The position numbers and the translations under genes are program-made. Shown here piece by piece: positions 1-9,313 of a DNA stretch of 64,000 bases. This stretch comes from Gemmatimonadota bacterium (lineage in GTDB: Bacteria; Gemmatimonadota; Gemmatimonadetes; Longimicrobiales; Gaopeijiaceae), in NCBI GenBank assembly GCA_040882465.1, contig JBBEBG010000026.1, forward strand, positions 308,943 to 372,942, read 5' to 3'. The stretch's first letter is position 1. Each line of letters begins with the position of its first letter. The notes beneath the pieces are model-generated. The model was not told the origin of the DNA. It ran no database searches and worked only from the letters and a program-made list of their open reading frames with translations.

Positions 1-470
1 ATCGCATTCTCCGACACGTTCACTTCGGCCGCCCATGGAATCTCCACCCGGCCGCCGGGACCCAGCTCCACCTGGACCTCTCCGACAAAGGGTTCGCCCC
101 CCACCTCGAGCCCGTCCTCGACATCCGCCTCCACTTTGCTGAAGACGACGCGTTCGCCGGTATAAGGACCGGCGGGAACGGTCTTTCGGGACACAACGGT
201 CGAAGCGCTCCCATCGAGCGGGAGTTGGAGCTCCTGGACTCCGTCGGTCAGCTCGACTTCCCGCGCCCCTCTCCGCGCGAAGATCTGCACGCCCACGGTG
301 AGCGTTCCGGCAATCGGGGACATCGCCGCCGCGACGGCGACCGTGTCCGCGGTGATCTCGATCTCGACTTCGCCGGCGCCTCCGGACGTGAGTTCTCCGC
401 ATCCTGAGAGCAGAAGCACGCTCCCGGTCGAAAGGAGGAGCCACACGCGACCACCCGCCGGGATTCTCAT
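1..470 (-). CDS. Putative lipoprotein, 3' part cut by window edge
   Basis: Reading leftward from an ATG at 470, the frame stays open to the window edge (156 codons seen). The first 24 residues form a lipoprotein signal: basic start MRIPAGGR, a hydrophobic stretch, then LLLSGC with the predicted lipidated Cys24. The remainder is rich in beta-type sequence (EVEIEITAD, LTVGVQIFARR, ELTDGVQELQLPL) and Val/Glu, like a small beta-sandwich envelope protein, but I do not recognise a family. The ATG overlaps the TGA of the upstream TPR gene by four bases, with AGGAGGAG just ahead, so the two are probably translationally coupled. Envelope location is inferred from the lipobox; function is unknown. Confidence 0.7.
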   Translation of the reverse strand, partial: MRIPAGGRVWLLLSTGSVLLLSGCGELTSGGAGEVEIEITADTVAVAAAMSPIAGTLTVGVQIFARRGAREVELTDGVQELQLPLDGSASTVVSRKTVPAGPYTGERVVFSKVEADVEDGLEVGGEPFVGEVQVELGPGGRVEIPWAAEVNVSENA

Positions 471-1816
471 CGCTCCTCCTCCACGCCGGTCGCGGACCCT
501 TCGCCTCGATCTCCCGGAGCGGGGCCGATTGCCCACACCCGCGCGACCAACCGACCTGCTTCGTCATCCGTCCCCACTTGGCGAAAGATGCGAAGGGCGG
601 CATCCAGCTCGGCCATTCCACGGGCCCGCTCCCCTTCGGCGATTCGAAGCTCCCCATAAGCCTCTCGCGTGAGAGCCTCCTCGAAGGGGGGAAGTCCCCC
701 GTCGCGGATGAGATCCAACGCCTCTTCAAGGAAGACGAAGGCCTCTCCCTCTCCGCGGGCACGTGCCACGCCGGCGAGCAGTCGGTAGGTTTCCGGAAGT
801 TTTCCTGTCACCCCGCCGGCGATCGCGTGCGCCTCCGCTTCGCGCGCGGCTTCCCCCGCCTCCAGGGCTTTCCCTTGAGCGAGGAGCGACTCACCCAGAT
901 TTACACCGATAGTGACACGAGAAAGGGGCGTGGTGGCCTTGCCGAGGGCCTCGCGGAAGTGAAGTTCGGCTCCACGGGGGTCTCCCTCTGCGAGACGGAG
1001 TTTTCCCCACCCATTCCCCACCTCGACCTCGGCGTCCGCGTCGGCGAGTTCCTCCCCCTCCCGTTGCGCCCGCTCGAGAAGCCGGCGGGCGTCGTCCAGC
1101 TCCCCCGAGCGGCGCGCGACGATCGCGAGATTCTGGAAGAGCTGCCACCTCTGACGGCGGGGTTCGCCGCTTTCGCCGATGCGCGCCAGGGCCCGCCCAT
1201 ACCACTCACGGGCCTCCGCCCAGCGCCCCCGGTCCACGGCGACATTCCCCCGACCGATCGCGGCAATCACCTGGTCCTCCTCCGTTCCGAGGTCTTCGGC
1301 ATCCCTCCACGCGCTCTCGTATCGCTGGGCCGCCTCCTCGAGCCGCCCCAGGGTCCGGGCAACCCTCGCGGCGAGGCGGAGCGCCCGCGGGGCGCGCGCC
1401 CCGTCCCGATCCCGAGCGGCCCTGAACGCGGCGAGGTACCAAGCCTCGGCTTCCCGCGTCCGTCCGGCCTCCTCCTCCGCTCCCCCCTGTTCGAGAAGCG
1501 CGGTCACAGCCTCCCCCCCATCGCCCCGGGAAAGGGCACTGACGACCCGCGCGACTCCGGCCCAGAGCCCTTCGGCGCGTCCCGCCTCGACCTCGCCGAT
1601 CCCGCGGGCACTCCGCGAGAGCGCCGGGGCTTCCACGATGCGGCCTCCCACCGTTCCCAGCTCTCCCGACCCGGTCCATCGCCGCCCCGCGTCCGGGCGG
1701 GACCCGGAGACCAGGAGGCCGAGAAGGGGAGCGAGCTCCGGGAGCCTCGGAAAGAGCTCGAAGAGCTCGGCGACCCGAAGCGTGTCCCCCGGGTCCGATC
1801 CGGTGGAAACGTTCAT
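467..1816 (-). CDS. TPR-repeat protein, possible regulator partner
   Basis: A 449-residue protein dominated from about residue 105 to 420 by helical pairs typical of tetratricopeptide repeats (EAEAWYLAAFRAA, EAAQRYESAWRDA, EAREWYGRALARI, DARRLLERAQ, GAELHFREAL). No enzyme motif, signal peptide or membrane segment is visible, so it should be a cytoplasmic protein-interaction scaffold. The N-terminal 100 residues are less regular. It lies 85 bases downstream of a sigma54-type regulator gene on the same strand and overlaps the following lipoprotein gene by four bases. The arrangement suggests a shared operon, with the TPR protein perhaps binding the regulator or sensing input for it; that role is inference. 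Confidence 0.8.
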   Translation of the reverse strand: MNVSTGSDPGDTLRVAELFELFPRLPELAPLLGLLVSGSRPDAGRRWTGSGELGTVGGRIVEAPALSRSARGIGEVEAGRAEGLWAGVARVVSALSRGDGGEAVTALLEQGGAEEEAGRTREAEAWYLAAFRAARDRDGARAPRALRLAARVARTLGRLEEAAQRYESAWRDAEDLGTEEDQVIAAIGRGNVAVDRGRWAEAREWYGRALARIGESGEPRRQRWQLFQNLAIVARRSGELDDARRLLERAQREGEELADADAEVEVGNGWGKLRLAEGDPRGAELHFREALGKATTPLSRVTIGVNLGESLLAQGKALEAGEAAREAEAHAIAGGVTGKLPETYRLLAGVARARGEGEAFVFLEEALDLIRDGGLPPFEEALTREAYGELRIAEGERARGMAELDAALRIFRQVGTDDEAGRLVARVWAIGPAPGDRGEGSATGVEEER

Positions 1817-1901
1817 GGCGAGGCCTTACGGGTGCATGAGCCGTGCCGCGAATTCGGCCATGGTTCAGCCGAGGGCACTGGGACGCGCCGGATACCCCCG
1901 T

Positions 1902-3275
1902 TCATGCGCCCTCCGCGATCGCGCGCACGTCTATGCCATGATCCCGCACCTTCATCGTCATCGTGTTCCGATGAATCCCGAGGATCTCCGCGGCTTCCCC
2001 CATGTGCCCGCGCGTTCGCTCGAGCACAGCCCGGATGTGACGCCCCTCGACGTCTCGGAGGGAAAGGGTCGCCGCGTATCCCGGATCCGGCGCGTCGGAA
2101 CGGGGGGAAGTGCGGGGCGCGTGCGCTCCCACCTTGAGATCTCCCGACCGAATCACTCCGCCCCGCGCGAGGAGGACCGCGCGGTCCATCACGTTTCTGA
2201 GCTCGCGGACGTTTCCCGGCCACGGATAGTTGCGCGCCCGCGCGGCCGCTTCCCGGCTAAGCGACGTCATGGGTCGCCCATGGCTCCGCGCGAAGCGGGA
2301 GGTGAAATGAAGGGCGAGGGGGAGGATGTCTTCCCTCCTCTCGCGAAGCGGCGGAAGCTCCACGAGCACGACGGCGAGGCGGAATAGGAGGTCCTCCCGG
2401 AACCGGCCGGCCGCCACCTGCCCGGCCAAATCGCGATTCGTCGCGGCTACGACGCGAGTGTCCACGCGCACGGTCCCGTCGCTCCCCAACCGTTCCACCT
2501 CGCCAGACTCGAGGACTCGAAGGAGTTTGGCCTGAAGGGAGAGGCTCATCTCCCCGATTTCGTCGAGGAAAAGCGTCCCTCCGTGGGCGCGGCCGAAGCG
2601 CCCTTCGCTCTTCGTCACGGCGCCGGTGAAGGCCCCCTTTTCGTGCCCGAAGAGCTCGGCTTCGAGAAGGGTGTCCGGAATCGCCGCGCAGTTCACCGCG
2701 ACGAACGCCCGCTTGGCCCGGTCGCTCTGCGTGTGGAGTGAGCGGGCGACGATCTCCTTCCCCGTCCCGGATTCGCCCGTGATGAGGACGGTCGCGGCGG
2801 TGGGCGCGACCCTCGCGACCACGCGGAAGACCTCCATCAGAGCGGGGCTCGACCCCACGACGAGCCCGTCGTCCTCCTCCGCCGCCACGGGGACCGGAAC
2901 CTCGCCCGGCTCCTGGAGAATGGGGAGGAGCTCTTCACGGATCCGCTCCGCTTCCGTGGGGTGGGGGAGAAGCGCGACCGCACCCGCCCGCTCCGCGGCG
3001 AGGACTCGCTCCACGGAGGTCTCGCGTGAGGCGAGGAAAAGCGGAGTGGAGGGCGCCGCCTCGGCGACCCTTCGCACGACCGCGGTCTCCACTCCCTCGT
3101 CGCCGAGCAGGAGGAGGATCGCAGCCCAGTGGCGCTCGGTCAGGGCCGCGAGAAAGTCGCCGGCCGTTTCGCACCAACGCGGATTCGATCCGAGCCCACC
3201 TTCCACCGCCTCCCGATCGGCGCCGGGAAGGAAGGCGAGCACTCCAGAACCCCCCGACAACCCCGATCTCGACAT
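1902..3275 (-). CDS. Sigma54-dependent NtrC-type regulator with degenerate receiver
   Basis: Three-part enhancer-binding protein of about 457 residues. Residues 10-120 have the length and strand pattern of a response-regulator receiver, but the phospho-acceptor region reads [11 protein letters not shown] and the usual C-terminal Lys-Pro reads LLPHP, so the acceptor Asp and the conserved Lys appear missing. The AAA+ domain is intact: Walker A GESGTGKE (167-174), GAFTGA (214-219) and Walker [12 protein letters not shown] (232-242). A Fis-type helix-turn-helix closes the protein ([13 protein letters not shown]). It should activate sigma54 promoters without canonical phosphorylation. The frame can begin at TTG 3290 or ATG 3287; I prefer ATG 3275, which has AGGAG ahead. 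It heads an operon with a TPR gene and a lipoprotein gene. Confidence 0.88.
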   Translation of the reverse strand: MSRSGLSGGSGVLAFLPGADREAVEGGLGSNPRWCETAGDFLAALTERHWAAILLLLGDEGVETAVVRRVAEAAPSTPLFLASRETSVERVLAAERAGAVALLPHPTEAERIREELLPILQEPGEVPVPVAAEEDDGLVVGSSPALMEVFRVVARVAPTAATVLITGESGTGKEIVARSLHTQSDRAKRAFVAVNCAAIPDTLLEAELFGHEKGAFTGAVTKSEGRFGRAHGGTLFLDEIGEMSLSLQAKLLRVLESGEVERLGSDGTVRVDTRVVAATNRDLAGQVAAGRFREDLLFRLAVVLVELPPLRERREDILPLALHFTSRFARSHGRPMTSLSREAAARARNYPWPGNVRELRNVMDRAVLLARGGVIRSGDLKVGAHAPRTSPRSDAPDPGYAATLSLRDVEGRHIRAVLERTRGHMGEAAEILGIHRNTMTMKVRDHGIDVRAIAEGA

Positions 3276-3332
3276 CTCTCTCCTCATCAAAGTATCACAA
3301 TAAATATGCAGAATGGGGCACCGCGTGCAATA

Positions 3333-3360
3333 ATTATAGGAAATTACCCCGCCCTGTCTC
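3333..3360 (-). promoter_or_regulatory. Candidate promoter for the NtrC-type operon
   Basis: In an AT-rich island, the minus strand carries a perfect TATAAT (3333-3338) with GAGACA (3355-3360) 16 bases upstream as a four-of-six -35 match. It faces the regulator gene and lies about 60 bases ahead of its start. The call rests on motif matches only. Confidence 0.4.
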
Positions 3361-3451
3361 CCTTGCCGGGCTCCCCCTTACCTTTCGGGCTCGCTGCAGC
3401 CCCGGAAGCGTGTGGATCCTCTCCGAAACGCGGCGTTTCCAGCGGAGGGCC

Positions 3452-3931
3452 ATGTCTACAGGCGAAAACGGCGGTCGAGTGGCCCACGACGACCATCATG
3501 ACGAGGATGGGCCCCGTCCCGTTCACGGCGGCCCGGACACCACGCTCGGCGGGTACTTCCTCGAGCACCGCCGCCCCCCCGGTTTCGAAGGGGTGGATGG
3601 GGAGCCTTACACGGTCGCCCTCGAGGTGGAGAAAACGCCGAACCTGGCGTCACCATTCGAGGGTTATCTCGTGTTCCCCCGCTGGGCGGCGACGGGGCTC
3701 GGTGTGGTCGGCCACGTGGAGACACCCACCCTCGCGTCGGGGAGGTCGCGCGAGGGTGTGCTGGAGGAACTCGGCCAAATTCCGCTCGGCCGGGTGAAGG
3801 CCCTTCTCGACGAGGCGATCGGGAGACAGGGCCCTCGCGGCACGGGATCCGGCGATCCAAAACTGCACACCGGTGGAGTGGACGGCGTCGAGGAGAAGGA
3901 GGAGGAGAAAGGTGACGAGAGCTCGAGCTGA
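3452..3931 (+). CDS. Conserved-looking hypothetical protein upstream of queE
   Basis: A 159-residue protein starting at ATG 3452 behind GCGGAGGG. The N-terminus is His/Asp rich (HDDHHDED). The middle reads like a folded soluble domain (GGYFLEHRRPPGFEG, GYLVFPRWAATG, SREGVLEELG), and the C-terminus is a charged tail (EEKEEEKGDESSS). No signal peptide or membrane segment is present. Its stop lies inside the next gene: the queE GTG start at 3912 precedes it by 20 bases, so the two overlap and are probably co-expressed. I do not recognise the family. The open frame extends upstream to 3026, but that part is antisense to the regulator gene. Confidence 0.6.
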   Translation: MSTGENGGRVAHDDHHDEDGPRPVHGGPDTTLGGYFLEHRRPPGFEGVDGEPYTVALEVEKTPNLASPFEGYLVFPRWAATGLGVVGHVETPTLASGRSREGVLEELGQIPLGRVKALLDEAIGRQGPRGTGSGDPKLHTGGVDGVEEKEEEKGDESSS

Positions 3932-4634
3932 AACGCTTCCCTCGAGGGCGGGAAAGGAACCCGCGCGCCCCTTCCTTCGCGTCACGGAGATCTTCCACTC
4001 GATCCAGGGTGAGTCCACCTGGGTGGGCGTCCCCTGCACTTTCGTGCGCCTGACAGGGTGCCCCCTTCGCTGCGTCTGGTGCGACACCGCGTACGCCTTC
4101 CACGGCGGCACGAAGATGGAGCTCGACCAGATCGTCGAGCGCGTGAAGGAGATCGGGTGCCCGGTGGTCGAGCTCACGGGCGGGGAGCCGCTCGCCCATC
4201 GGAATGCGGTTCAACTCGCGCACCGCCTCCTGGACGAGGGCTTCACCGTCCTCATCGAGACGTCGGGATCCGAGGATGTCTCTCCCCTCCGCTCCGAAGT
4301 CCACCTGATCATGGACCTCAAGTGCCCCGGCTCCGGCGAATCCGGACGGAACCGGTGGGAGAACCTCGACCACCTCGATGCCCGCGACGAGGTGAAGTTC
4401 GTCGTGAAGGACCGCGAGGATTACGAGTGGGCGAGCCGGGTCATCGTCGAGAGGAAGCTGGACGAACGCGTGCGGAACGGCTCGCTCCGAGCCCTCCTGA
4501 TCTCCCCGGTGTGGGGCGAAGGCGGTCCGGTCCTCGAAGAGCTGGCGGCGTGGATCCTCGCGGATGGACTCCCGGTCCGCTTCCAGCTCCAGGTCCACAA
4601 GCTCATCTGGGATCCGCTCGCGCGGGGAGTCTGA
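3912..4634 (+). CDS. queE: 7-carboxy-7-deazaguanine synthase (radical SAM)
   Basis: This radical SAM enzyme of 240 residues converts 6-carboxytetrahydropterin to 7-carboxy-7-deazaguanine in the queuosine/7-deazapurine pathway. The opening VTEIFHSIQGES is the typical QueE N-terminus. The [4Fe-4S] ligands are C50-x3-C54-x2-C57 (GCPLRCVWCDT), followed by ELTGGEPL for SAM binding. The GTG start at 3912 has GGAGGAGAAAG directly ahead and is preferred over the in-frame ATG at 3873, which lies deep inside the preceding gene. No queC, queD or queF gene is nearby, so the rest of the pathway must be elsewhere. The Nudix gene follows after 5 bases. Confidence 0.9.
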   Translation: MTRARAETLPSRAGKEPARPFLRVTEIFHSIQGESTWVGVPCTFVRLTGCPLRCVWCDTAYAFHGGTKMELDQIVERVKEIGCPVVELTGGEPLAHRNAVQLAHRLLDEGFTVLIETSGSEDVSPLRSEVHLIMDLKCPGSGESGRNRWENLDHLDARDEVKFVVKDREDYEWASRVIVERKLDERVRNGSLRALLISPVWGEGGPVLEELAAWILADGLPVRFQLQVHKLIWDPLARGV

Positions 4635-4639
4635 GCGCG

Positions 4640-5233
4640 ATGTCCCTGTCCGGCGAGCTGAAAGGGTTGGCCCCCCGGCTCCTCGGTTACGGGGGCCCGG
4701 AAGACGATCCCGAGATTCCCGCGGGGTCTTTCGCGGCGTCGGTCGCGGTGATCCTTCGACCGGCTCAACGCACCCACGAAATTCTTCTCATACGCCGGGG
4801 GGAGTCGGCGCGCGATCCCTGGTCGGGGCACATGGCATTTCCGGGAGGACGGCGTGAGGTCACGGACCTCTCCCTCCTCGACACCGCACGCCGCGAGACC
4901 ATGGAGGAAACGGGAATTCTTCTCGCGGAGCGCGGCGACGTCCTCGGACGGTTGCCGGAGGTGACTCCGCTCTCGAAGCGGCTCCCCCCCCTCGCGATCG
5001 TTCCCTTTGTCTTCAGCGTCCCGTCGGAAACGCCGGCGTGGGCCGCCACGGTCGAAGTGGCAGACACGCACTGGGTTCCGATCGGGCACTTCCTCGACCC
5101 CGCATCCCACACCTATCACCACTACGACGCGGGCGAAACCGTCCTGACCTTCCCCGCCTTCTCCCTCGAGGGGAGGACGGTGTGGGGGCTCACGCACCGG
5201 ATCCTGGAAGAGCTCATCCGGCGATACCGGTGA
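4640..5233 (+). CDS. Nudix hydrolase, CoA-diphosphatase type
   Basis: A 198-residue Nudix protein. The fold signature runs from AFPGGRRE through DTARRETMEETGI, with the REtxEExG core intact. The PGGR...D.SLLDTARRE version of the box and the opening ASVAVILRP with LLIRRGE resemble the NudL/YeaB coenzyme A pyrophosphatases. Those enzymes cleave CoA or acyl-CoA diphosphate bonds, so I infer a housecleaning role. The ATG at 4640 follows the queE stop by five bases. Its stop is only four bases from the end of convergent gyrA, leaving no room for a dedicated terminator. Substrate is not proven by sequence. Confidence 0.85.
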   Translation: MSLSGELKGLAPRLLGYGGPEDDPEIPAGSFAASVAVILRPAQRTHEILLIRRGESARDPWSGHMAFPGGRREVTDLSLLDTARRETMEETGILLAERGDVLGRLPEVTPLSKRLPPLAIVPFVFSVPSETPAWAATVEVADTHWVPIGHFLDPASHTYHHYDAGETVLTFPAFSLEGRTVWGLTHRILEELIRRYR

Positions 5234-5237
5234 CGGC

Positions 5238-7826
5238 TCACCCCCCGAAAAGGTCCGGCTGACCGGCCCCTTTTCCGCGTCCGGACGATCTTGCCGGGGT
5301 CGACGTCCCCTCGGGCGCCTCCTCCACCTCGGACTCCTCTTCGTCACTGTCCTCCCGAACCGACGGGGATCCGCCTCCCTCTTCCTTCCGCGACCCCACG
5401 CTCCGGGTGACTTCGGAGACGTGGTCCCCAGCCGCGATCTCGACCACGCGCCCCCCGCGCGTCCGGCGCCCCTGTTCGGGAACACTCTCCGCCGCGAGAG
5501 GGATCGCTTCGCCCCCCGCCGTGACGACGGTGACCTCGTCGCCCGGGACGACCTCGAGCGCGGCGACGAGGCGCCCCCCCTTTCCTCCGGAGGGAATCGC
5601 CAGGGTCCCGAGCCCACCCCGCTTCTGGAGGGGAAACTCGGAGAGGGGCGTTCGTTTCCCCCACCCCTCTTCACTCATCGAAAGGACCGAGGCATCCCGC
5701 CGCACGAGAACGACCCCCACCACCTCGTCGTCGTCTCGGAGCCCGATCCCCTTTACCCCCTGCGCGGTCCGCCCCTGCATCGGAATCTCGTTTTCGGGGA
5801 AGCGGATCGCTCGCCCTTCCTTCGTGAGGAGGATCACGTCGGCACGGTCGTCCGAGAGCACGACTTCGAGGATGCGGTCTCCCTCGCGCACCCCGGCGGC
5901 GATGATCCCCCCTGCGCGCGGATTTGAGAACTCGGAGAGGGGGGTCCGCTTCGCGAGTCCGCCGCGGGTCACGAAGAGCAGGACGCGCCCTTCGGAATCC
6001 AGCTCCTCCACCGGAAGGATTGTGACGATCCGGTCGGCACGGTCCGCCTCCGTGAGGGCGTAGATGGACTGTCCCCGGGAGGCCCGTGCCGATTCGGGAA
6101 CGTCCCCCACCGAAAGGGTGTGGAGGCGTCCCCCCTCCGTGCAGGCCAGGAGCCATCCCCCCGTCCGGGCCGTGAAGACGCGCTCCAGCCAGTCGTTCGG
6201 GTAGTTCTCCATTCCGGCGAGCGAGCGCCCGCTGCCGATCCTCCGGCGGTAAAGATGCACGGGAATGCGCTTCACGAATCCCTCGTGGCTCACCGTCACG
6301 ACGACGTCCTCGTCGGCGAAGGCCTCCGCGACCGAGATTTCATCGTCCTCCGCCTCGTCCACAATCTCCGTCCGCCGGGCGTCCCCCCAGCTCTCGGTCA
6401 CCGCGTCCAGTTCCTGCACCACGACGCGAAGCTGTTCGTCCTCGCTCGCCAGGAGCGCCCGGAGGTTGGTGATCCGGCGCTCCAGGTCGGCGAGCCGGGC
6501 CTTGAGCTCCTTCCGCTCGAGAGCGGTCAGCCTCCCGAGCCGCATGTTCAGGATCGCGTCCGCCTGCACCTCGGAGAGCCCGAAGCGCTTCTGCAGGCGA
6601 TCGGACGCCTGGGGGCGGTCCTTCGACCCCCGAATGATCTTCACGACTTCGTCGAGGTGGTCCAGCGCGAGGAGGAGCCCCTCGACGACGTGACGCTCCG
6701 CTTCCGCCTTCTCGAGCTCGAAGCGGGATCTCCGCACCACGACTTCCAGACGGTGATCGCGGTAGCGCTCGAGGAGCTGCTTGAGGTTGAACTCTTTCGG
6801 CTCTCCCCGGTCGAGGGCGAGGAGGATCGCGCCGAAGGTCGACTGGAGGTTGGTCTTGGCGTAGAGGGTGTCGAGCGTGGAGGCGGCGTTCCCTCCTCGC
6901 TTGAGCTGCACGACGAGGCGCATTCCATCCCGGTCGGACTCGTCGCGCACGTCGGAGACGTCGTCGAGTTTTCCCTTCCGCGAGAGATCCACGATCTGCT
7001 CGATGATCCGCACCTTGGAGATCCCGTACGGAATCTCCGAGACGACGAGCTGCTCCTTTCCGCCGCGCAGCGACTCGCGGACTACCCGGGCGCGCATGAT
7101 GATCCGCCCCCGCCCCGTCTCGTACATGTCTTTGATCCCGTCCCGGCCCACGATGAAGGCGCCCGTCGGAAAGTCGGGGCCCGGGAGGTCCTTCATGAGC
7201 TCCTTCACCATGCACTCGGGTTTCCGGACGAGGCGCCTGAAGGCCTTCGCCACTTCGCGCAGGTTGTGCGGGGGCATGTTGGTGGACATCCCCACCGCGA
7301 TCCCCGAGGAGCCGTTCACCAGGAGGTTTGGGAGGCGCCCCGGGAGGACGGAAGGCTCACGCAGGCGGTCGTCGAAGTTCGGGAGCCAATCCACGGTCTC
7401 CTTCTCGAGGTCCTCGAGGAGATCCATGGAGACGGGAGCAAGGCGGACTTCCGTATAGCGATACGCGGCGGCCGAGTCGCCGTCGATGGAGCCGAAGTTC
7501 CCCTGTCCGTCCACCAGGGGATACCGGAGGGAAAAATCCTGCACCATGCGGACGAGGGTGTCGTACACGGCGACGTCCCCGTGCGGGTGGTATTTCCCGA
7601 GCACCTCACCGACCACGGTCGCGCTTTTTTTGTGGGGCCGGTCCGGGAGGAGCCCCAGTTCGCTCATCGCAAAAAGGATTCGCCGGTGCACCGGCTTGAG
7701 GCCGTCGCGCACGTCCGGGAGCGCGCGCTGGACGATCACGCTCATGGAATAGTCGAGGAACGCCTCGCGCATCTCTTCCTCGATGAGACGGGGAAGAATC
7801 CGCTCCCGTTTCTGGGCGATGCTCAT
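5238..7826 (-). CDS. gyrA: DNA gyrase subunit A
   Basis: An 862-residue type IIA topoisomerase A subunit. The start [20 protein letters not shown] is preceded by TAGGAG; the frame continues upstream to 7967 but without sense. The breakage-reunion domain includes [20 protein letters not shown] and the catalytic Tyr124 ([11 protein letters not shown]). The C-terminal domain has six-bladed pinwheel repeats and QKRGGLG, close to the GyrA box, which favours GyrA over ParC. An acidic Ser/Glu tail ([11 protein letters not shown]) ends in PDLFGG. At the position of E. coli Ser83 the protein has Val85 (HGDVAVYD), while Asp89 matches Asp87. With GyrB it would supercoil DNA; no gyrB is in this window. 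Confidence 0.92.
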   Translation of the reverse strand: MSIAQKRERILPRLIEEEMREAFLDYSMSVIVQRALPDVRDGLKPVHRRILFAMSELGLLPDRPHKKSATVVGEVLGKYHPHGDVAVYDTLVRMVQDFSLRYPLVDGQGNFGSIDGDSAAAYRYTEVRLAPVSMDLLEDLEKETVDWLPNFDDRLREPSVLPGRLPNLLVNGSSGIAVGMSTNMPPHNLREVAKAFRRLVRKPECMVKELMKDLPGPDFPTGAFIVGRDGIKDMYETGRGRIIMRARVVRESLRGGKEQLVVSEIPYGISKVRIIEQIVDLSRKGKLDDVSDVRDESDRDGMRLVVQLKRGGNAASTLDTLYAKTNLQSTFGAILLALDRGEPKEFNLKQLLERYRDHRLEVVVRRSRFELEKAEAERHVVEGLLLALDHLDEVVKIIRGSKDRPQASDRLQKRFGLSEVQADAILNMRLGRLTALERKELKARLADLERRITNLRALLASEDEQLRVVVQELDAVTESWGDARRTEIVDEAEDDEISVAEAFADEDVVVTVSHEGFVKRIPVHLYRRRIGSGRSLAGMENYPNDWLERVFTARTGGWLLACTEGGRLHTLSVGDVPESARASRGQSIYALTEADRADRIVTILPVEELDSEGRVLLFVTRGGLAKRTPLSEFSNPRAGGIIAAGVREGDRILEVVLSDDRADVILLTKEGRAIRFPENEIPMQGRTAQGVKGIGLRDDDEVVGVVLVRRDASVLSMSEEGWGKRTPLSEFPLQKRGGLGTLAIPSGGKGGRLVAALEVVPGDEVTVVTAGGEAIPLAAESVPEQGRRTRGGRVVEIAAGDHVSEVTRSVGSRKEEGGGSPSVREDSDEEESEVEEAPEGTSTPARSSGRGKGAGQPDLFGG

Positions 7827-8003
7827 CCTGACTCCTACGGATTCGGGGAATTCCGGGGGCATTGGGACGGGGTGATCGAAGGCGCGCGCGCATCCGGTCT
7901 CGGCCGGCCCGCACGAAGATGGCCCCGGGCTCCCGGCGGCGGAAGCCGGAGGCCGAGGGCACTGCAAGCGGTAGGAGGAAAACGAGCGAAGAGCGGAGCT
8001 TCG

Positions 8004-9002
8004 TTAGGGGAGGCGGAATTCCTCGAGAAAGTCCCAGGCCTCCTCGGGTGCGGAGAGGAGGGTCGTCGAGCCCCCCACCAGCTCCTCGCGGGCAGGAGAG
8101 AGGATCCGTCCGGGCCATCCGTGCCCCGCGCCGGTCATGCGCCAGTGGATCACGGGGGCGCCGCTCGTGCAGGTCGCCCAAACCAGCTTTGCGGCCGTGT
8201 GCCCCTCGTTCACCGTTCCGAACTCACCCTCGAGCTCGGCGACGACCTGCGGATTCGCCGGGCACCCGTTCCGATCGAGCCAGCTCTCGATTCCTTCCAT
8301 CACCGGCTGGTGGAAGACCTGCCCACCCCCGAGAGGGAAAGGAGGACCCAGGCCGCCCTCGTAGAGCGCCCTCGGGTCGTCCACACTGTGGATGTGCAGG
8401 ACAGGAACCGGACGGGAGGGTGCGAAGGTCGCGAGCTGCATCGCCCCGGCGACCGGCACGATCGCGGCGACCCGGTTCGCGGCCTCGGCAGCCAGCCGAT
8501 AGGCCATCATGGCGCCGTTCGAATGTCCGGCCGCGTAAACTCGATCCACTTCCACAGGGGTCCGGGCAGCGAGGTGGTCCAGGACGGCGAGAAGGAATTC
8601 GACGTCGTTTATCCCCTGGGTCAACGCGGTACCACAGCAGTCGATGCCCGCATTCCAGGTGAGGAGCGTGCGGGGCGTGAGCACCGTCCCGTTCCCCGCC
8701 GGATACGCGACGATGAACCCTTCGCGGTCGGCGACGGGGTCGAAGTCGGAGTCTTCCTTGAACTGTTCGGGATTGCCGCCCCCGCCATGGAGGGCGAGGA
8801 CCACGGGAAGGGGAGCGCCGGAGATCGCGGCCGGTGGAATCCGGACGATGTAGAAACGGGAACGACCCGCCACGGTAAGCCCGAACTCGTGATCACCGAC
8901 CGGTAGGGGATCCGGCCCATTCGGAGTCCCGTCGGTCGGACCGCTCGCACAGCCTTCCGTAGCGAGCGCAACGAGGAGGACCGAAAGTGAGCGCGCCGTC
9001 AC
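8004..9002 (-). CDS. Secreted esterase, LpqC / PHB-depolymerase-like lipoprotein
   Basis: An alpha/beta hydrolase of about 332 residues with a lipoprotein-like signal (SLSVLLVALATEGCAS, Cys18). Features include the oxyanion motif LALHGGGGNPEQF, the nucleophile elbow GHSNGAMM and a late catalytic His in GAGHGWPG; the Asp is probably in HSVDDPR. This matches the polyhydroxybutyrate depolymerase/feruloyl-esterase-like LpqC group, which cleave esters outside the cytoplasm. I start it at GTG 9002, whose GTGA overlaps the anti-sigma stop, rather than the upstream ATG at 9143 inside that gene. Being last in an ECF operon suggests that the sigma factor controls it. Confidence 0.82.
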   Translation of the reverse strand: MTARSLSVLLVALATEGCASGPTDGTPNGPDPLPVGDHEFGLTVAGRSRFYIVRIPPAAISGAPLPVVLALHGGGGNPEQFKEDSDFDPVADREGFIVAYPAGNGTVLTPRTLLTWNAGIDCCGTALTQGINDVEFLLAVLDHLAARTPVEVDRVYAAGHSNGAMMAYRLAAEAANRVAAIVPVAGAMQLATFAPSRPVPVLHIHSVDDPRALYEGGLGPPFPLGGGQVFHQPVMEGIESWLDRNGCPANPQVVAELEGEFGTVNEGHTAAKLVWATCTSGAPVIHWRMTGAGHGWPGRILSPAREELVGGSTTLLSAPEEAWDFLEEFRLP

Positions 9003-9313
9003 TTCCGTTCGAGTCCCTTTTCCTTGAGCGCCTCCATCACCCCCGCCTCGACTTCCGCGGGAAGCTGCTCGCGCCGGCAGGCGCGGTCGAGGGCGTCGCG
9101 GAAGGAGCGCTCGAATCTCACCAGCGGATAACATCGGGCGCACAGCTCCAGGTGTTCGCCGATCCGCCGGGCCGATTCGGGATCGAGCTCACCGTCCAAC
9201 CACTCGAAGACGCGCTCGAGCGCCTCGCCGCAGGTGGCCGGGTGCTCCGCCGGTCCCGCCGCGGACCCACGCGCCCGCCGCAGGAGGCGGCTCAGGTCGT
9301 CCATCCAGGTCAT
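8999..9313 (-). CDS. Zinc-binding anti-sigma factor
   Basis: A 104-residue cytoplasmic protein with the ZAS signature: an upstream CGEALERVFEWLDGEL followed by HLELCARC, the H-x3-C-x2-C zinc motif of RsrA/ChrR-type anti-sigma factors. There is no membrane segment, so it should be a soluble redox- or metal-responsive inhibitor of the adjacent sigma factor. Its ATG overlaps the sigma stop (ATGA at 9310-9313), and its own stop overlaps the esterase GTG, so production is coupled to both neighbours. The exact inducing signal cannot be read from sequence. Confidence 0.88.
   Translation of the reverse strand: MTWMDDLSRLLRRARGSAAGPAEHPATCGEALERVFEWLDGELDPESARRIGEHLELCARCYPLVRFERSFRDALDRACRREQLPAEVEAGVMEALKEKGLERK

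Noticed and set aside
578..2137. Long rightward frame of about 519 codons
   Set aside because: It is antisense to the TPR and NtrC genes; composition is Arg/Pro/Gly-rich with no domain. Long antisense frames are common in GC-rich DNA.
6120..8906. 928-codon rightward frame
   Set aside because: It runs antisense to gyrA and the esterase and encodes low-complexity His/Arg/Val-rich sequence, a mirror of the third-position GC bias.
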